64,000 bases of DNA, taken from Anaeromyces robustus (lineage: Eukaryota; Neocallimastigomycota; Neocallimastigomycetes; Neocallimastigales; Neocallimastigaceae). The notes below the pieces were generated by a model. The model was given only the letters and a program-made list of their open reading frames with translations, did not search any database and had not been told where the DNA came from. The translations under genes were made by a program, and so were the position numbers. Positions 39,680 through 52,755 of the stretch are shown here, piece after piece (within the stretch, counting starts at the first letter, position 1; each line of letters opens with the position of its first letter). The stretch spans positions 18,501 to 82,500 of the forward strand of contig MCFG01000280.1 in NCBI GenBank assembly GCA_002104895.1, in the 5' to 3' direction.

Positions 39680-42058
39680 TAATAAAGTTTTTATGATTTC
39701 ATGATTTTAATTAAAAAAAAGATGAATAATTAATTTTTACATTTGCCACATTTTTAGGATTATTGAATATTCTAATTTTCTAAAATCTAACCTTTTAATA
39801 ATAAATAATAAATTTTATTTTTTACCAATTTTTATTTATTTTCTGCCTATTTCCATGAAAAAGAAAAGTACTGAAAAATAAAAAATATAAAAAATTTTTT
39901 ATATTAATAAAATAATAAAATATGTGGCTTACTATTTATGATTTCTATAATTGGAAATCGTCTATAGTATAATAAAAATAAAAAATAAAAAATAAAAATA
40001 GAATTAAATAAAAAAACTTTATTTTACTTTACTTTACTTAACTTTTTATTTTTTTAGGATGAAAGGGAAAAAAAAAAACATGCATTGCATAACTTAAAAT
40101 ATTTTTAAACATTTTTAAACATTTAAAACATTTTTTAAAATATCTTATGAAAATAAAAACAAAAATAATTTTAAATATTATTTATTTATTACCTATTACC
40201 TATTACATATTAATTATTATAAATTATTATTTATAATAAATCAATTATTATTTATTATTATTTATTATTATTATTATATATAATATTTAATTATAAAAAT
40301 TGGCATTCATATGATTTAATAAAAGTTTTCAATAATTATTTTTCTGAAATGAAATGTTTTATATAATATTATTATATATAATAATAATCTATTTTAATAT
40401 ATGATTATCAATAATTATTATATATTATACTATTACTTATAATCATATATTTCAATTAATTATTATATATATAGTATTTTATAAAAAAAAAATTGTAATC
40501 TTATTATTTTGGTATGGTTGGTTGGAATATTTTTATAATGAATTTGTCCATTAATTAATTAAAAAAATGAAAAAAAAAATTAACAAAAATAGTAAAAAAA
40601 AACAGAAAAATTTTATAAGCCATTTATTGTAATAGTTTTTATTTATTACAATATATTCTAATATAAAGTAAATTTTATTAATATATTGTTCATACATATA
40701 TATACAAAAATATACAAAAATAAAATATAATATATTTAAATATATTGTAATATATATAATAATTAATATTTTTGATTTTATGATAATTTTTTTTTATTTA
40801 TTTTGACAATTAAATTAATTTTTTTTATTATTTTTTTTTGGTTATTAAAATGTAACACAATATATTGTAATAAATAATGATAATAAATTATTTTTAATTA
40901 TTTTAAAGTAGGACAATTCATTTTTTATATCATTAAAAAAAATTCTTTTTTTTTTTTTTAAATCAATGACTTGCATATATTAAAAATTTAATTTAATATA
41001 TTGTCCTACTCTATTGGGTTTATTTATTTTTTGTTACACAATTTTTATTATAACAAATAAAAAAAAAACTGCTTGTGTGATGTGTGCTGTGTAAAAAAAA
41101 ATAAAAAAATTTTTTTTAAATAAAATAATTTAATGAATAAAATTTAATCATTTGTTAAAAGGTAGTTTTTCTAAATATTCTACAAACAAATTTTAAAATA
41201 TTTTAAATATTAAATATGATCATGTTTTATTTTATTTTAATTTTAATTTAATTCATTAATTATAGATGTAAAACATAAAAAAATTAAAAAAAAAAAATTC
41301 TTTTTAGATTAATTTTTTTAAAGGAAAAGTCATTTAAAAATTTGATTTGTTTTATTTTTTTTTTTTAATATTTAATGGTTAATGATTTTAATAATGACTT
41401 ATTGAGTAATAATTATATAAAGGTTAGTACATATTAATGATTTAATTATTGTTTGATTTGCATTGAATTTTTTTTTTTTTTTTTTTTTTACAGATCAATT
41501 TTTATCTTTATCTTAATTCATCAAAATTAAAAGATATATTAATTATTAATTATTAATTATTAATTATTATTTTTTTTTTATTTTTATATTATATTAGATA
41601 TGACTAAAAAAGTTAATACATTTATAAAGATTAAAAAAAAATGTGATTAACAACTGCATAATGCAGTATGTAAAGAAAAAAAAAAAAAGTAATTATAACA
41701 TAAACATAAACATAAACATAAACGCATAACATAAACATAATATCATATTATACATTTATAATAATAAGCCGTTTTTTATCATATTTTATCATATTTTATC
41801 ATAATTTTTTTTAGAAAAAATATTATGTATAATAAGCAAAAATAAAATATTAACTTTAATGATTTGATTTTAATTTGATTTGATTTGATTTCCATTTTAA
41901 GCATAATTAATACCTGTCAAAAAAAAATTATTTATTTATTATTACTACTTAAATAAATAAATAATAATTAAAAAATAATAAAAATGATTTTTTAATTTTT
42001 AATTTTTTATTTAGTTATATTAAATAGAATATCAAATAAATCGGAATGAAATATATCA

Positions 42059-42059
<1 letters not shown>

Positions 42060-42135
<76 letters not shown>
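42060..42135 (+). repeat. (TTA)n array, about 25 copies
   Basis: Pure trinucleotide array continuing into ATTATTT-type variants up to about 42180. Confidence 0.95.
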
Positions 42136-42136
<1 letters not shown>

Positions 42137-42240
42137 TATTATTATTTATTATTATTTATTTATTATTTATTATTAATATTTGATTATTTAATTATAATTA
42201 TAATATCATATTTTGTATTTTATTTTATTATTAATGATAT

Positions 42241-42284
42241 TATAAAAATACAGAAAATAAAATTTTATATTCTGTATTTTTATA
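42241..42284. repeat. perfect 15-bp inverted repeat with 14-base loop
   Basis: TATAAAAATACAGAA (42241-42255) pairs exactly with TTCTGTATTTTTATA (42270-42284). Related AATACAGAAAATAAA and TTTTCTGTATT motifs recur nearby (about 42293-42306) and near 43993, so it may be a small repeat family. Confidence 0.8.
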
Positions 42285-45200
42285 TAAATTTTTATTTTCT
42301 GTATTGTAATTTTAATTAATAATAAAAATAATACTAAATAACAAAGTAAATATTTAATTTTTGTACCTGTCAAGTAATAAATAAATAAACAAAGAAAAAA
42401 AGAAAGAAAGAAAAAAAAAAAAAAAAAGAAATAAAGAAAAGTAAATAAATAATTATTTATTAATTATTAATTATTAATTATTATTCCTATTGTAAAATTA
42501 AATATTAAAAATATGAAATATTAAATATAAAACTTTGTATTACATTATAATATATTAAAATATATATTAAAATATTCATTACAATATAATATTAAATATA
42601 TTTAATTTAATTCAATATAATTCAATATAATGTAATGTAACGTAAAAATAAATAATTTAAAAAATTATTTTATTTTATAATTTTATAATTTTATTATTAA
42701 AATTTTTAATAATACAAAAAAAAAAACAAATAAACAAACAAACAAACAAAAAAAAAAAATTTTTTTTTTCATATTTTGTAATTAATTAAAAAGGATTTTC
42801 GGTGGAGATTTTTTTTTTTACATAGATGAGTCTATTCATTTAAAAAATTTTATAAAATTTTAAAATTAAATTAAATTAAATTAAATTTAATATTTTATTA
42901 ATAATGTATACATTATCATTCACATCACGTTTGGAGAACGTATCAAACCATAAAACCAATCAAGTCATTCCCCAAAATAAAAAAACTTTTTTTTTTTTAT
43001 TATTATTATTATTAAACTTTTTAAATTTTAATTTATAATATTTTCATTAAATCACCTAAAAAAAAATAATAATAATTAATATTAATATTAATAATATAAA
43101 ATAGAACGAAAGAAAGAAAGGAAAAACATCCCATGATATGAATTGAATAAAAAATAAAATTTTAAAAAAAGGATAAAACTAATATCATAAATATTATAAT
43201 AATTTATTTTAATCTAGACTTTATTTAATTTTTTTTGGTTTAATTTATAAATAATTCTAGATACTTTATACTATTTTTTTATAGTATTCATTTAAACTTT
43301 TATTTTTTTTTTTAATTTTGAAAAGAATGACCCTATAAACTGTTAATAAAAGTTTTTTTTTATAATAATGTTGTGTATTAAAGTCTTGATCTTTATAAAA
43401 TATGTTTGATCTAGATTATATATAGATATATTCTTTTTATATATTTTATTGTAGTTAAATATATATATATTATATATAAAATACTATATAAAATGATTTT
43501 AAATATCTTAACAAATTGTAATTAATATATAATTCTATAAGAAAATACTTATTATAATTATAGATTTAATACATATTAGATATATATAAGATATTTGATC
43601 AATTAGAAAAAATAATTATTTTTAATATATATATATTATAATTTAATAATAATAATACTATTATTATCATTATAAATAATTATATAATATATAATATATA
43701 ACATCTATATTGTAAAAAAAAAACATTTTTTAAACTTCAAAAGAAAAATAAAATAAAAGTAAAATAAAAAGAAATTCAATAACTTTTTTTTTATTATTAT
43801 TATTATTATTTCATTTTTATTTTTATATTTTTAATTAATGATTGATATAAAAATTTACAGAAATATATATTAATTTTTTTTTAATAATAATGATAATAAT
43901 AATAATAATAATAAAAATGAATTATACAGGAAACACAAAAGAAAAAACCAAAAAACCAAAAAAAATCAATGGAATATTAAATAATAATTAAAAATACAGA
44001 AAATAAATTTCTTTTTTTTTTTTTTTTCTTTGAAATTATTCTAAGATTTTTAATTTATTTTAAATTTTATATTTTTTTTAATTATTATTATTTAATATGA
44101 TATATATTAAAAAATTATTTTATATTTTTTATTTGTATTTAACACAAAAAAAAAAAAATTGATCAAATCATTTTATACCATTTATTACATAAAAATGAAT
44201 TAAAAATAAAATAGAGAACATTACATTATTAGAATTAGAATAAAAGGGTGAAAATAAAAAAAAAAAGCAATTAATTGAACCGAAATCTATATAATATAAT
44301 TAACAATAATCAAATAATTGTGACACTTTTAATTATTATTATAATAAAAATAAAATCTTTCATTAATAGTTTATATTAAATCAAAATGTATCTTCTCCAC
44401 ATTACAATTTTTTATAAATTTGTAAATGGGATATTATTATATTTTATTTTTATTTTTATTGTACAATGTAATAAATCCAATACAAAAAAAAATACATTGT
44501 ATTATTATTATTATAAAAAAAAAAATAAAAAAAAGAAAGAGAAAAAAGATAAAAAAAAAAAAAAGATCAAAAGATCATATAAAGTTTTTTTTTAAGATTT
44601 ATTAATTTTATAATTATTATAATTTTTATAAAAGATGTCATAAAAATAAAATATATATAGTAATTTTTTTTTTTTTTAAAAAAAAAAAAAAGATATGTCA
44701 TGTCACGTCCACATATTATAGTTTAATTATATGTATATTTTTTTTTAAAAAAAAAAAAAGTAAAAAATGTAAAAAATGTAAAAAATGTAAAAAATAACAT
44801 ATGATGTATTGTACAAAAAAAAAAGTTAAAAAAAATAAAACGTATTTAAAGTTTTTTTTTTGGAGTTTAAAAATAATAAAACTTTAATAAAACTTTAATT
44901 AAAATAAATAATTAAAATAAAATTTAATTTTTTTAATATTTAATTTTTTTTTTAGTTTTTCTGGTATTATTTTGTTTATCCATATCCAGCTACCATAAAA
45001 AATAATAAACTAATTTTTTTTTTAATTTTTTTAATTTTTTCAATTTGATTGACTGCCTGCTGTAGAAAAAAATTTTTTAATACATCTTTTAACCTCCCCA
45101 AAAATAAAAAAAATAAAAAAATTTTTAATATACCATATATTATATTATATTATATATTGTAATACATTATAATATAATAATTTAATTTTTAATCATATAT

Positions 45201-46379
45201 TACAATATAATATAATATTTAAATAAATTATATTTTATTATTGAATCTGAAAAACTTTTTAGAGTTGGAATTTTTAAATTTAATTTAAAAAAATTATTTA
45301 TTGAAATTTTTTTTTTAAATTAAAAAAATAAATATTATTATTATTATTATAAATAAATGTATGATACATAACAAATTAAATAAAAATTTAATAATTAATC
45401 AATGAATTAAATATAATAAATAAATAAATAAATTTTCTATTTCTGGGGATGATAATTAAAAATATAGAATATAATATATATTTTTTTTAAACCTCTTTTT
45501 TTTTTTATTATATATTTCTATGAATTTAACTAACAAGTATAAATCATAGATTCATCTCTTCTATAATTACAGAAAAATAAATAATTAAAAAAGAAATGAA
45601 TATTTTAATAAAAATAAAAAGATAGAATATTCAGAAGCTGAATCTTTTTTTTTTTTATTTGCTTGATTTATTAATTTGGGCAGTAATGTTGTAATATGAC
45701 ATGACAGAAAAAATTTTTTTATTTTTAATTTTAATTAATTAATTAATAAAAATAAAAATAAATAATAAAAAATTAAAAATAAAACCAGAATTTATTTTAG
45801 AATTTTCATTTAATAGATTCTTTTTTTCTTTTTTTTTTTTTGAAGTTCAGTCAACTAATAATAGAAGAAGATCTATTTTATTTTAAGAAATAAATAATTA
45901 AATAATTAAATAATTATTATTTTGTTACACATGTTTAATTTCTTTATTAAAAATCTTTTTCTTTTTTTATTTTTATCATTAACCATACTATTAATAGAAA
46001 TTTCTTGATCTATTAAAATTATTTTTATTTTTATTTTATTTTTTTTATATTTCTAATAATTATTAAATATTAAAAAATATTATAGTAGACTTTTTTTTTA
46101 AATTATTGTTATTACTATTAATATTATTATTATTTATTATTATTATTTTAGTTCATCTTAGGTTTATAAAAAAAATTTTTTTAATATATTTTAGGAATTT
46201 GTAGGAAGAAAATTTTACTGCACTGTAGGAATTTTTAGGAATATTTTGAAAAAAAAAAAAAAATACAAATTGTAACTATTTTTTATTTTCAAAATAATAA
46301 TAATAATTAATAATAATATTTATAATAATAATTATTATTATATTAAATATAATAAATCATTATTTAACAATATATTTTT

Positions 46380-46410
<31 letters not shown>

Positions 46411-46856
46411 TTATTTATTAATTAAATGTAAAAATAATCATAATCAATTTTAATCAATAAATAAATAAATAAATAAGTAAAAAAAGGCTTAGAGAAAAAA
46501 AAAAACGAGACTTTCCTAATAAAGAAATTATTTACTATTATTTACTATTACTTAATTTTAATTTTTTTTTTTTAATTTTTTTTTTTAAATTATATTTTTG
46601 GTTTCATATTTAATTGAAATCATTGTATTCTAATTAATGGAATAATAATAAATAATAATAAATCATTTATATTAAATTTGATTTAATAAAAAAAAAAAAA
46701 AAAAGATTTTTATTATTATTATTATTATTATATATTATTATTATATATTATATTCATGATCTTAACATATATAAATCTATTACTATAAATAATGATATAT
46801 ATTCATATATATTAATTTCTTTTTATTTTTTTATAAAAATAAAATATTAAAAAATG

Positions 46857-46892
<36 letters not shown>

Positions 46893-47789
46893 TTTTTTTT
46901 TAATTTATAAACCACATCATATTCCATATTAGGAAGGTATTCTAAACTACTATGAAAATTTTCACATTCATTTGTTTTACCTAAAAAAAAAAAAAAACAA
47001 AAAAAAAACCATATAATATAATATTAATTTTAATATATTATAAAATATATTAACAATTTTAATTTTTTATATTAATACATATATTATTTTTTTAATATCA
47101 TATACTAAAATATATTAAATTTTAATTAATATTAAAGTGTTATTCTTATTGTTAATATATTTTAATTTTTCAATTTACATTAACATTATAAGTCATTAAC
47201 ATTTATAGATTATATTAGAGTTTATTTTAAATAAATTTTATTTATTATAAATTATAATTTATTACCTATATCACATTATAAAGATAATATATAAAATAAT
47301 TTAATTTATTATATAAAGACTATAAATAACATAATCAAATGTAATAAGTACTTTAATATATCATAAAATAAAATAAAATAAAAAAGAACTATATTATTTA
47401 ATATTTAATATTTTTATATTGTTAAAATATATATATAATAAAAAGTTAAATAAATTAATTTTCCCTAAATATTATATATAAATATTAAAAAAAATTTTTT
47501 TTTTTTAATATGATATTTATATATTAATAATATATTACAAATAAAAAAGAATAAAATAGTTATAAAGAATATACTTTCGAATATAATTTATATATGGTTA
47601 GAATATAATTACTAATTATTATTAATTTAAATTGATTATAACAATTCTATAGAAAGTTTAAATTAAACTTTTTTATAGATATAAAATATATAATTTATAA
47701 TTTATTAGAATATAATTAAATATATGGTGTTATATTAATTTAAATATATTAAAAATATTATTAAATTAAATTAATTATTAAGCCTTTTC

Positions 47790-47825
<36 letters not shown>

Positions 47826-48765
47826 GAATAAAAAAAAGAATAATAAAAAAAAATTTTATATGGTTCATATTACTAATTATAATAATTATAATTTTTTTCT
47901 TTTTTTTTTTGTGTTTAAAAAAAAAAGTATATAAGACTATGATTTTATTCTAAAAAAATTTTTTTTTTTTTTCTTTCTGAAAAACTTTTTAATTAAATTA
48001 TTATCCTATAAATAAAGATTAACTCTTTTTTTTAGAATATAAAGGAAAGAATTAATTAAAACTAAAATTATATAAAACGCAATCAAACTTATATTTTAAT
48101 TAATATCATTATATTTATTTTTATCAACAACGCATAACTTATATAACAAAAGAAAAAAAAGAGATAAATTAATTAAAAAGTTTATATTTTTTTTTAAACG
48201 AAAAAAAAAAAAAGCGACATATATCAATATTAATATCAAACAAACTTAAAAACTTAATATTATCAATAACAAATTTATTATTAATATTTTATTTTTTTTA
48301 TAAAGTAAGCTATATATATTTATATAAAAAAAACCTATTGCTTAAAAATTATATATTTTTAAAAATAATTTTTTATTATATAAAAATAATATAAGTTATT
48401 AAAGTAATTGGTATTAAAATAAAAAGTTATAGTTTTAGAATAAAAAAAAACTTTATTAATAATAATATTTATAATTGTTTATTATTATATACCATATTAA
48501 ATATCCAATAATTATCAATAACATATTTATAAAACATATTTATTATTATCAAATATATATATATCTAATTATTTATATATTTATATATTATTATCACAAA
48601 TTATTAAATATTATTATCATTAAAACAAAACAAAACAGTTATTTATATAGACATTTTTTAATTTATTAAATCAAACTTACATATTAACAAAAAGAAAAAA
48701 CAAGAACAAAACACAACAAATTTTTTACATTAATTTATTATTATAAAAAGAAAAAAACAATAATA

Positions 48766-49770
48766 ATGGGTTTAATAACTGCTGTTAAATATCAAACTAA
48801 GAAGTGGTCAAAACGCGGAAGCGAATATGAAAACACTCTTAATAATGAAAAAAATATTGACCTTCCAAATGGTGTCACATTAAAAGGACACAAGAAAAAG
48901 CATCACAAGCTTTTACCAAAATTTTTCTCATCTATGTTCAAATCAAAATATAATGCAGCTATTGAAGCTACAAATAATAAGAATGCAACAAGTGTAGAAA
49001 AATCAATTCGTTTTGCTGAATTAGATAAGAAATTAAATTCAAGTAAAATATTAAAGACTTTAGATCCAGAAGAAACTGTTCAACATGATGATTTATATGA
49101 TTCAGAAAAAACTGTTCAAAATAACAATATCACTTTCTTAAAATATCCATTCAGTGAAGTTAGTGATGATTATGAAAGTACCGTTGGTACTGTTGTTTCA
49201 GAAACTGATCCAAATCAAGTTTTCCTCACTAGAAAGACAATCAATTTAAAAGGAAGAAAAGATGATACTTTACCAGTTTTAACAGAATATTTAGCAGAAA
49301 TTATTCGTAGTAGATTACCAAATCTTTTACAAGAAGCCCCAACCTGGAATTTATTATATAGTATGGATCAACATGGTGCAAGATTAAGTACTCTTTACCG
49401 TAATATTAAGGATCAAGGTCCATGTATTGTGGTATTAAAGAATTCTGAAAATGAAGTCTTTGGTGCCTTTATTTCTGAACCTTTTGATCCATCTAACCGT
49501 GGATTCTTTGGTACTCCAGAATGTTTCCTTTTTAAATCTAATAAATATCAATTCAAGAAATTTTCTGCTACAGGTCTTAACCAATACTTTATGTTGGCTG
49601 ATCCATCCTTTATTGCTATGGGTGGTGGTAATGGTAACTTTGGTTTTTATGTAGATGAAGATATTCAATTTGGTTATACTTCAGTTTGTGATACCTTTGA
49701 AAATGAAATTTTAACTGAAGATAATGAATTTGAATGTTATGGATGTGAAATTTGGGGATTAGAATATTAG
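48766..49770 (+). CDS. TLDc-domain protein, OXR1/NCOA7-like
   Basis: Single-exon gene of 334 residues. Residues about 165-333 form a TLDc domain: LPNLLQEAPTWNLLYSMDQH, then TLYRNIKDQGPCIVVLKNSE, FGAFISEPF, GFFGTPECFLF, a Gly-rich turn FIAMGGGNGNFGFYVDED and the terminal CYGCEIWGLEY. Known TLDc proteins protect against oxidative damage and bind and disassemble the V-ATPase. The N-terminal 165 residues are basic then acidic, with no LysM domain and no recognised motif, as in short fungal forms. The ATG sits in a leader rich in AAC and CAA. Codon choice is richer in C-ending codons than in PRKDC, which suggests higher expression. There is no signal peptide or membrane segment, so it is probably cytosolic. 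Confidence 0.9.
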   Translation: MGLITAVKYQTKKWSKRGSEYENTLNNEKNIDLPNGVTLKGHKKKHHKLLPKFFSSMFKSKYNAAIEATNNKNATSVEKSIRFAELDKKLNSSKILKTLDPEETVQHDDLYDSEKTVQNNNITFLKYPFSEVSDDYESTVGTVVSETDPNQVFLTRKTINLKGRKDDTLPVLTEYLAEIIRSRLPNLLQEAPTWNLLYSMDQHGARLSTLYRNIKDQGPCIVVLKNSENEVFGAFISEPFDPSNRGFFGTPECFLFKSNKYQFKKFSATGLNQYFMLADPSFIAMGGGNGNFGFYVDEDIQFGYTSVCDTFENEILTEDNEFECYGCEIWGLEY

Positions 49771-50233
49771 AGAGAGAGAAGAAAAAATTTATTATTGTAT
49801 AAAAAAAAAAAAGTAATAAACAAAAAAAAAATTTTTTTTTTTTTTTGATTTGAAATATGTAATATTTTAAATTCAATTGACTGAAGAAAAAAGAAGAGAT
49901 TTCTAAGAAATTCATTTTGAGTTATTTCAGCTTTTGTTGATACCAATGAAGAAAAAAAAATAAATAAACTGAAGATAATAAAATTTGAATGTAATGGGAA
50001 AGATAAAAAAAAGTCTCTTGGGGAAAAAAATAATCATTGAAGATTTAAATATATTTATATTTTAAATCATAATATACCTATTATTATAATTTAAGTAATT
50101 TATTTCTTTTTTCTTTTTTTTTTTTTTTTTTATCCTCTTTTAATATTTTACTATTTACTATACCATTTTTATTAATAAACATAATTAGTAAAAAAAGTAA
50201 AAAAAAAAAAAAAAGTGAAAAAGTCAAGATTAA

Positions 50234-50266
<33 letters not shown>

Positions 50267-51478
50267 AAAAAAGAAAAAAAGCAAAAAAAAATTTTTTTGG
50301 AATAATAATTATATTTAATTGTTTATTCCTCATTGCACATAATAATAATAGTATAAATAATAATTTAATTTTATTTTAGTTTTAGTTATTTTTAATTTGT
50401 ATAAAGAAAGCAAAAAAAAAAAAATAAAAAAGAAATTCTTGTATATAATATAAAATAAATATTTTTAAAATATTTTATCATTATTTTATATTTTATACAG
50501 ATTTTTTTTATTTATTTAAATAGAGATAAATTAGTTATAGTATAGTATAATATAGTATAAGTATAGTAATAAATTAAAATTTTTAATCCATTATTTATAT
50601 AATTTAAATTAAATAGATTTTTTTTTTATTTTTATATTTTTAAATTAATAGTTTAATTTTTTTTTTCATTTTCATTTTTTATTTTTTTCATTTTTTAACA
50701 ACAACACGCATGACATTAACAATTATTATTTTTTTTTAATTCAACACATTTTTTTAATTATCATTTTTATTTTTTTTTTATTAAATCATTTAATTCATTC
50801 ATTCAATCATTCATTCATTTAATCATTCATTCATATTTTTTTTTTCCATCATTAATTTATATAGTTTTATTAAACAAACCAAAACAAAAAAATTAACAAT
50901 TTTAACAACATATTTTTATTAGAATAGGTTAGTTATTTAGGTTAGTTATTAGAGAATTTTTTTTTAATTTAATTTAATTTAATTTTTATAAATTTAAACA
51001 TTTTTAGGCATAGTTTAAAAGACTTTTTTTTATTATTTTCAACATTTAAATTATTTAGTATAATTAAATTTATTAATTTATTATAATACATACTAAAAAG
51101 AAAAAAAAAAACTAAAAAAAAACTGAAAAAACAAATAATAATAAAAAAAAATAAAATAAAATTAAAAATTAAAAAAAAAAAAGAAAAATTATCTTTTGTT
51201 TCCTATCTTTTTATTATTCTTTTTTAAAGTGTAAGAAGAAAAAAAATATATATATATATAAGTAATTTTATCTAATTTTATCTTTATACAATTTTATTAT
51301 CTTATTATTATTATTATTTTTTTTATCTTAATAATTCTTATTCTTAAAAAAAAAACAAAAATGTATATTCTTACTACTTGTAATATCAATAAAATAAAAA
51401 ATAAAAATAAAAATATAAATAAATAAAAAAAACTTATTATGTTTATACGTTATTTTATATATATTTGGAGTGTTTATT
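49771..51478. other. intergenic region after the TLDc gene
   Basis: 1.7 kb of A+T-rich DNA with long A and T runs and ATTC-type repeats (50793-50831). No gene seen. Confidence 0.6.
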
Positions 51479-51746
51479 TACTTATCTTTATTCCGACCCT
51501 AGTGGAATAGGATAGATCAATTTTACTTTAATTCTATATTTAGAATTAAGGGCTTGTATGGATTTATTGTTTTTAAATATTATTATACTATTTTTTTTCC
51601 CTCCAGTATTATTTATTATTATCTATAATATATTACTGGTTTTTATTTTTTTTTAGTAGTATCATTTTTTTTTCATAATGTGTTTTTTTTATGATTCATG
51701 TATTTTAATATTTAAATTCAATAAAGTTGACGTACAAATTGTGTGC

Positions 51747-51804
<58 letters not shown>

Positions 51805-51815
51805 TTATCTTTATT
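51479..51815 (+). mobile_element. polyA-tailed retroposon with 14-bp target-site duplication
   Basis: Element body 51493-51749 (257 bp) followed by 52 A residues (51750-51801). It is flanked by perfect direct repeats TACTTATCTTTATT at 51479-51492 and 51802-51815, the signature of target-primed reverse transcription. The body starts CCGACCCTAGTGGAATAGG. It ends AATAAAGTTGACGTACAAAT and a few more bases, with an AATAAA signal about 25 nt before the tail, so the source was a polymerase II transcript. No open frame is present. It is either a 5'-truncated non-LTR element or a SINE-like element mobilised in trans. Confidence 0.85.
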
Positions 51816-51918
51816 TTTTTTTCTTAGAGTGTTTAAAAATTTTTGAACTTTTTTTTTTAAAAAAAAAAAAAACAATAATAATAAAAACTAAATCTAAATA
51901 ATAATGTTTTTTTTTTTA

Positions 51919-52240
51919 GTTGTTGTAATTATTGTTGGTTGTAGTTATAGTTGTTGTAAGTTATTGTAAGTTGTTGTAATTGTTGTAGTAGGTTGTTATA
52001 GGTTGTAGGTTATAGGTTGTAGGTTGTAGGTTGTAGGTTGTAGGTTATTGTAGTTGTAGTTATTGTAGTTGTTGTAAGTTATTGTAAGTTGTTGTAATTG
52101 TTGTAGTAGGTTGTTATAGGTTGTAGGTTGTAGTTGTAGTTGTTATAGGTTGTAGGTTATTGTAGTTGTAGTTATTGTAAGTTGTTGTAAGTTGTTGTAG
52201 TTATTGTAGTTGTAGTTGTTGTAAGTTGTTGTAAATTGTT
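51919..52240 (+). repeat. C-less TTGTAGG/GTTGTTGTA minisatellite
   Basis: More than 320 bases without one C on the plus strand, made of TTGTAGG, TTATAGG and GTTGTTGTAA units. A block of about 70 bases (51939-52012) recurs at 52060-52132, showing higher-order duplication. It lies between the two retroposon copies. Confidence 0.95.
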
Positions 52241-52243
52241 CTA

Positions 52244-52755
52244 AGTCCATATAAAAAGGAATGGGAATGTTTGTTTAAGTGTCAGACTGAATCTGGTACT
52301 TATTCAAAATCCCCATTCTTGTTGCGATCTGCGGCTCTATTGAATGATATCATATACCTGTTGTCTGCATAAAGACAAAAACAAACATATATTGTTCAAT
52401 AAATTTAAAACCAACCTCTCCAGGAACGTCAATGCTGATAACACAGTAGGACAGCCTAGTAGGGCAAATGTCGATCCTATTACGGACCCAAGTGGAATAG
52501 GATAGATCAATTTTACTTTAATTCTATATTTAGAATTAAGGGCTTGTATGGATTTATTGTTTTTAAATATTAGTATACTACTTTTTTTTTCCCTCCAGTA
52601 TTATTCATTATTATCTATAATATTTTACTGGTTTTTTATTTTTTTTTTTTTAGTATCATTTTTTTTTCATTATGTGTTTTTTTTTATGATTCATGTATTT
52701 TAATATTTAAATTCAATAAAAGTGACGTACAAATTGTGTGCCATTAAAAAAAAAA
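52244..52755 (+). mobile_element. longer second copy of the retroposon family
   Basis: From about 52486 to 52744 it repeats nearly all of the 51493-51749 element (GTGGAATAGGATAGATCAAT through GTGTGCCAT) with a few small changes, and ends in an A run. It extends about 240 bases further 5' with less A+T-rich sequence. Within that extension, one frame reads EWECLFKCQTESG and SPFLLRSAALLNDI before a stop, and the stretch is related to the inverted fragment at 57190-57335. GATCCTATT and AATAGGAT(A)GATC form an imperfect hairpin near 52470-52508. No clear target-site duplication was found. Confidence 0.75.

Larger units (their letters stand above)
30204..48765. other. 18.5-kb region without supportable genes
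   Basis: Very A+T-rich DNA made of short A and T runs, (TTA)n, (TTTA)n and (AAATA)n stretches. No open frame here has the residue texture or splice framework of a gene; the few frames of 60-71 codons are low-complexity Lys/Asn/Ile/Phe strings. Islands worth naming are given as separate entries: 31720-31905, 39458-39679, 42060-42135 and 42241-42284. The last 500 bases before 48766 become CAA/AAC-rich, which fits a 5' leader. Confidence 0.6.

Noticed and set aside
44386-44595. 69-codon open frame ending in a Lys-rich tail
   Set aside because: The tail is a translated A run and nothing in the rest resembles a protein family.
48475-48669. 64-codon open frame just upstream of the TLDc gene
   Set aside because: Ile/Tyr-only string in a leader-like region; probably untranslated.
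51493-51520. Polymerase III A box (TAGTGGAATAG) in the retroposon
   Set aside because: It fits the loose consensus, but no B box follows and the 3' end carries an AATAAA signal, so a polymerase III SINE is not supported.
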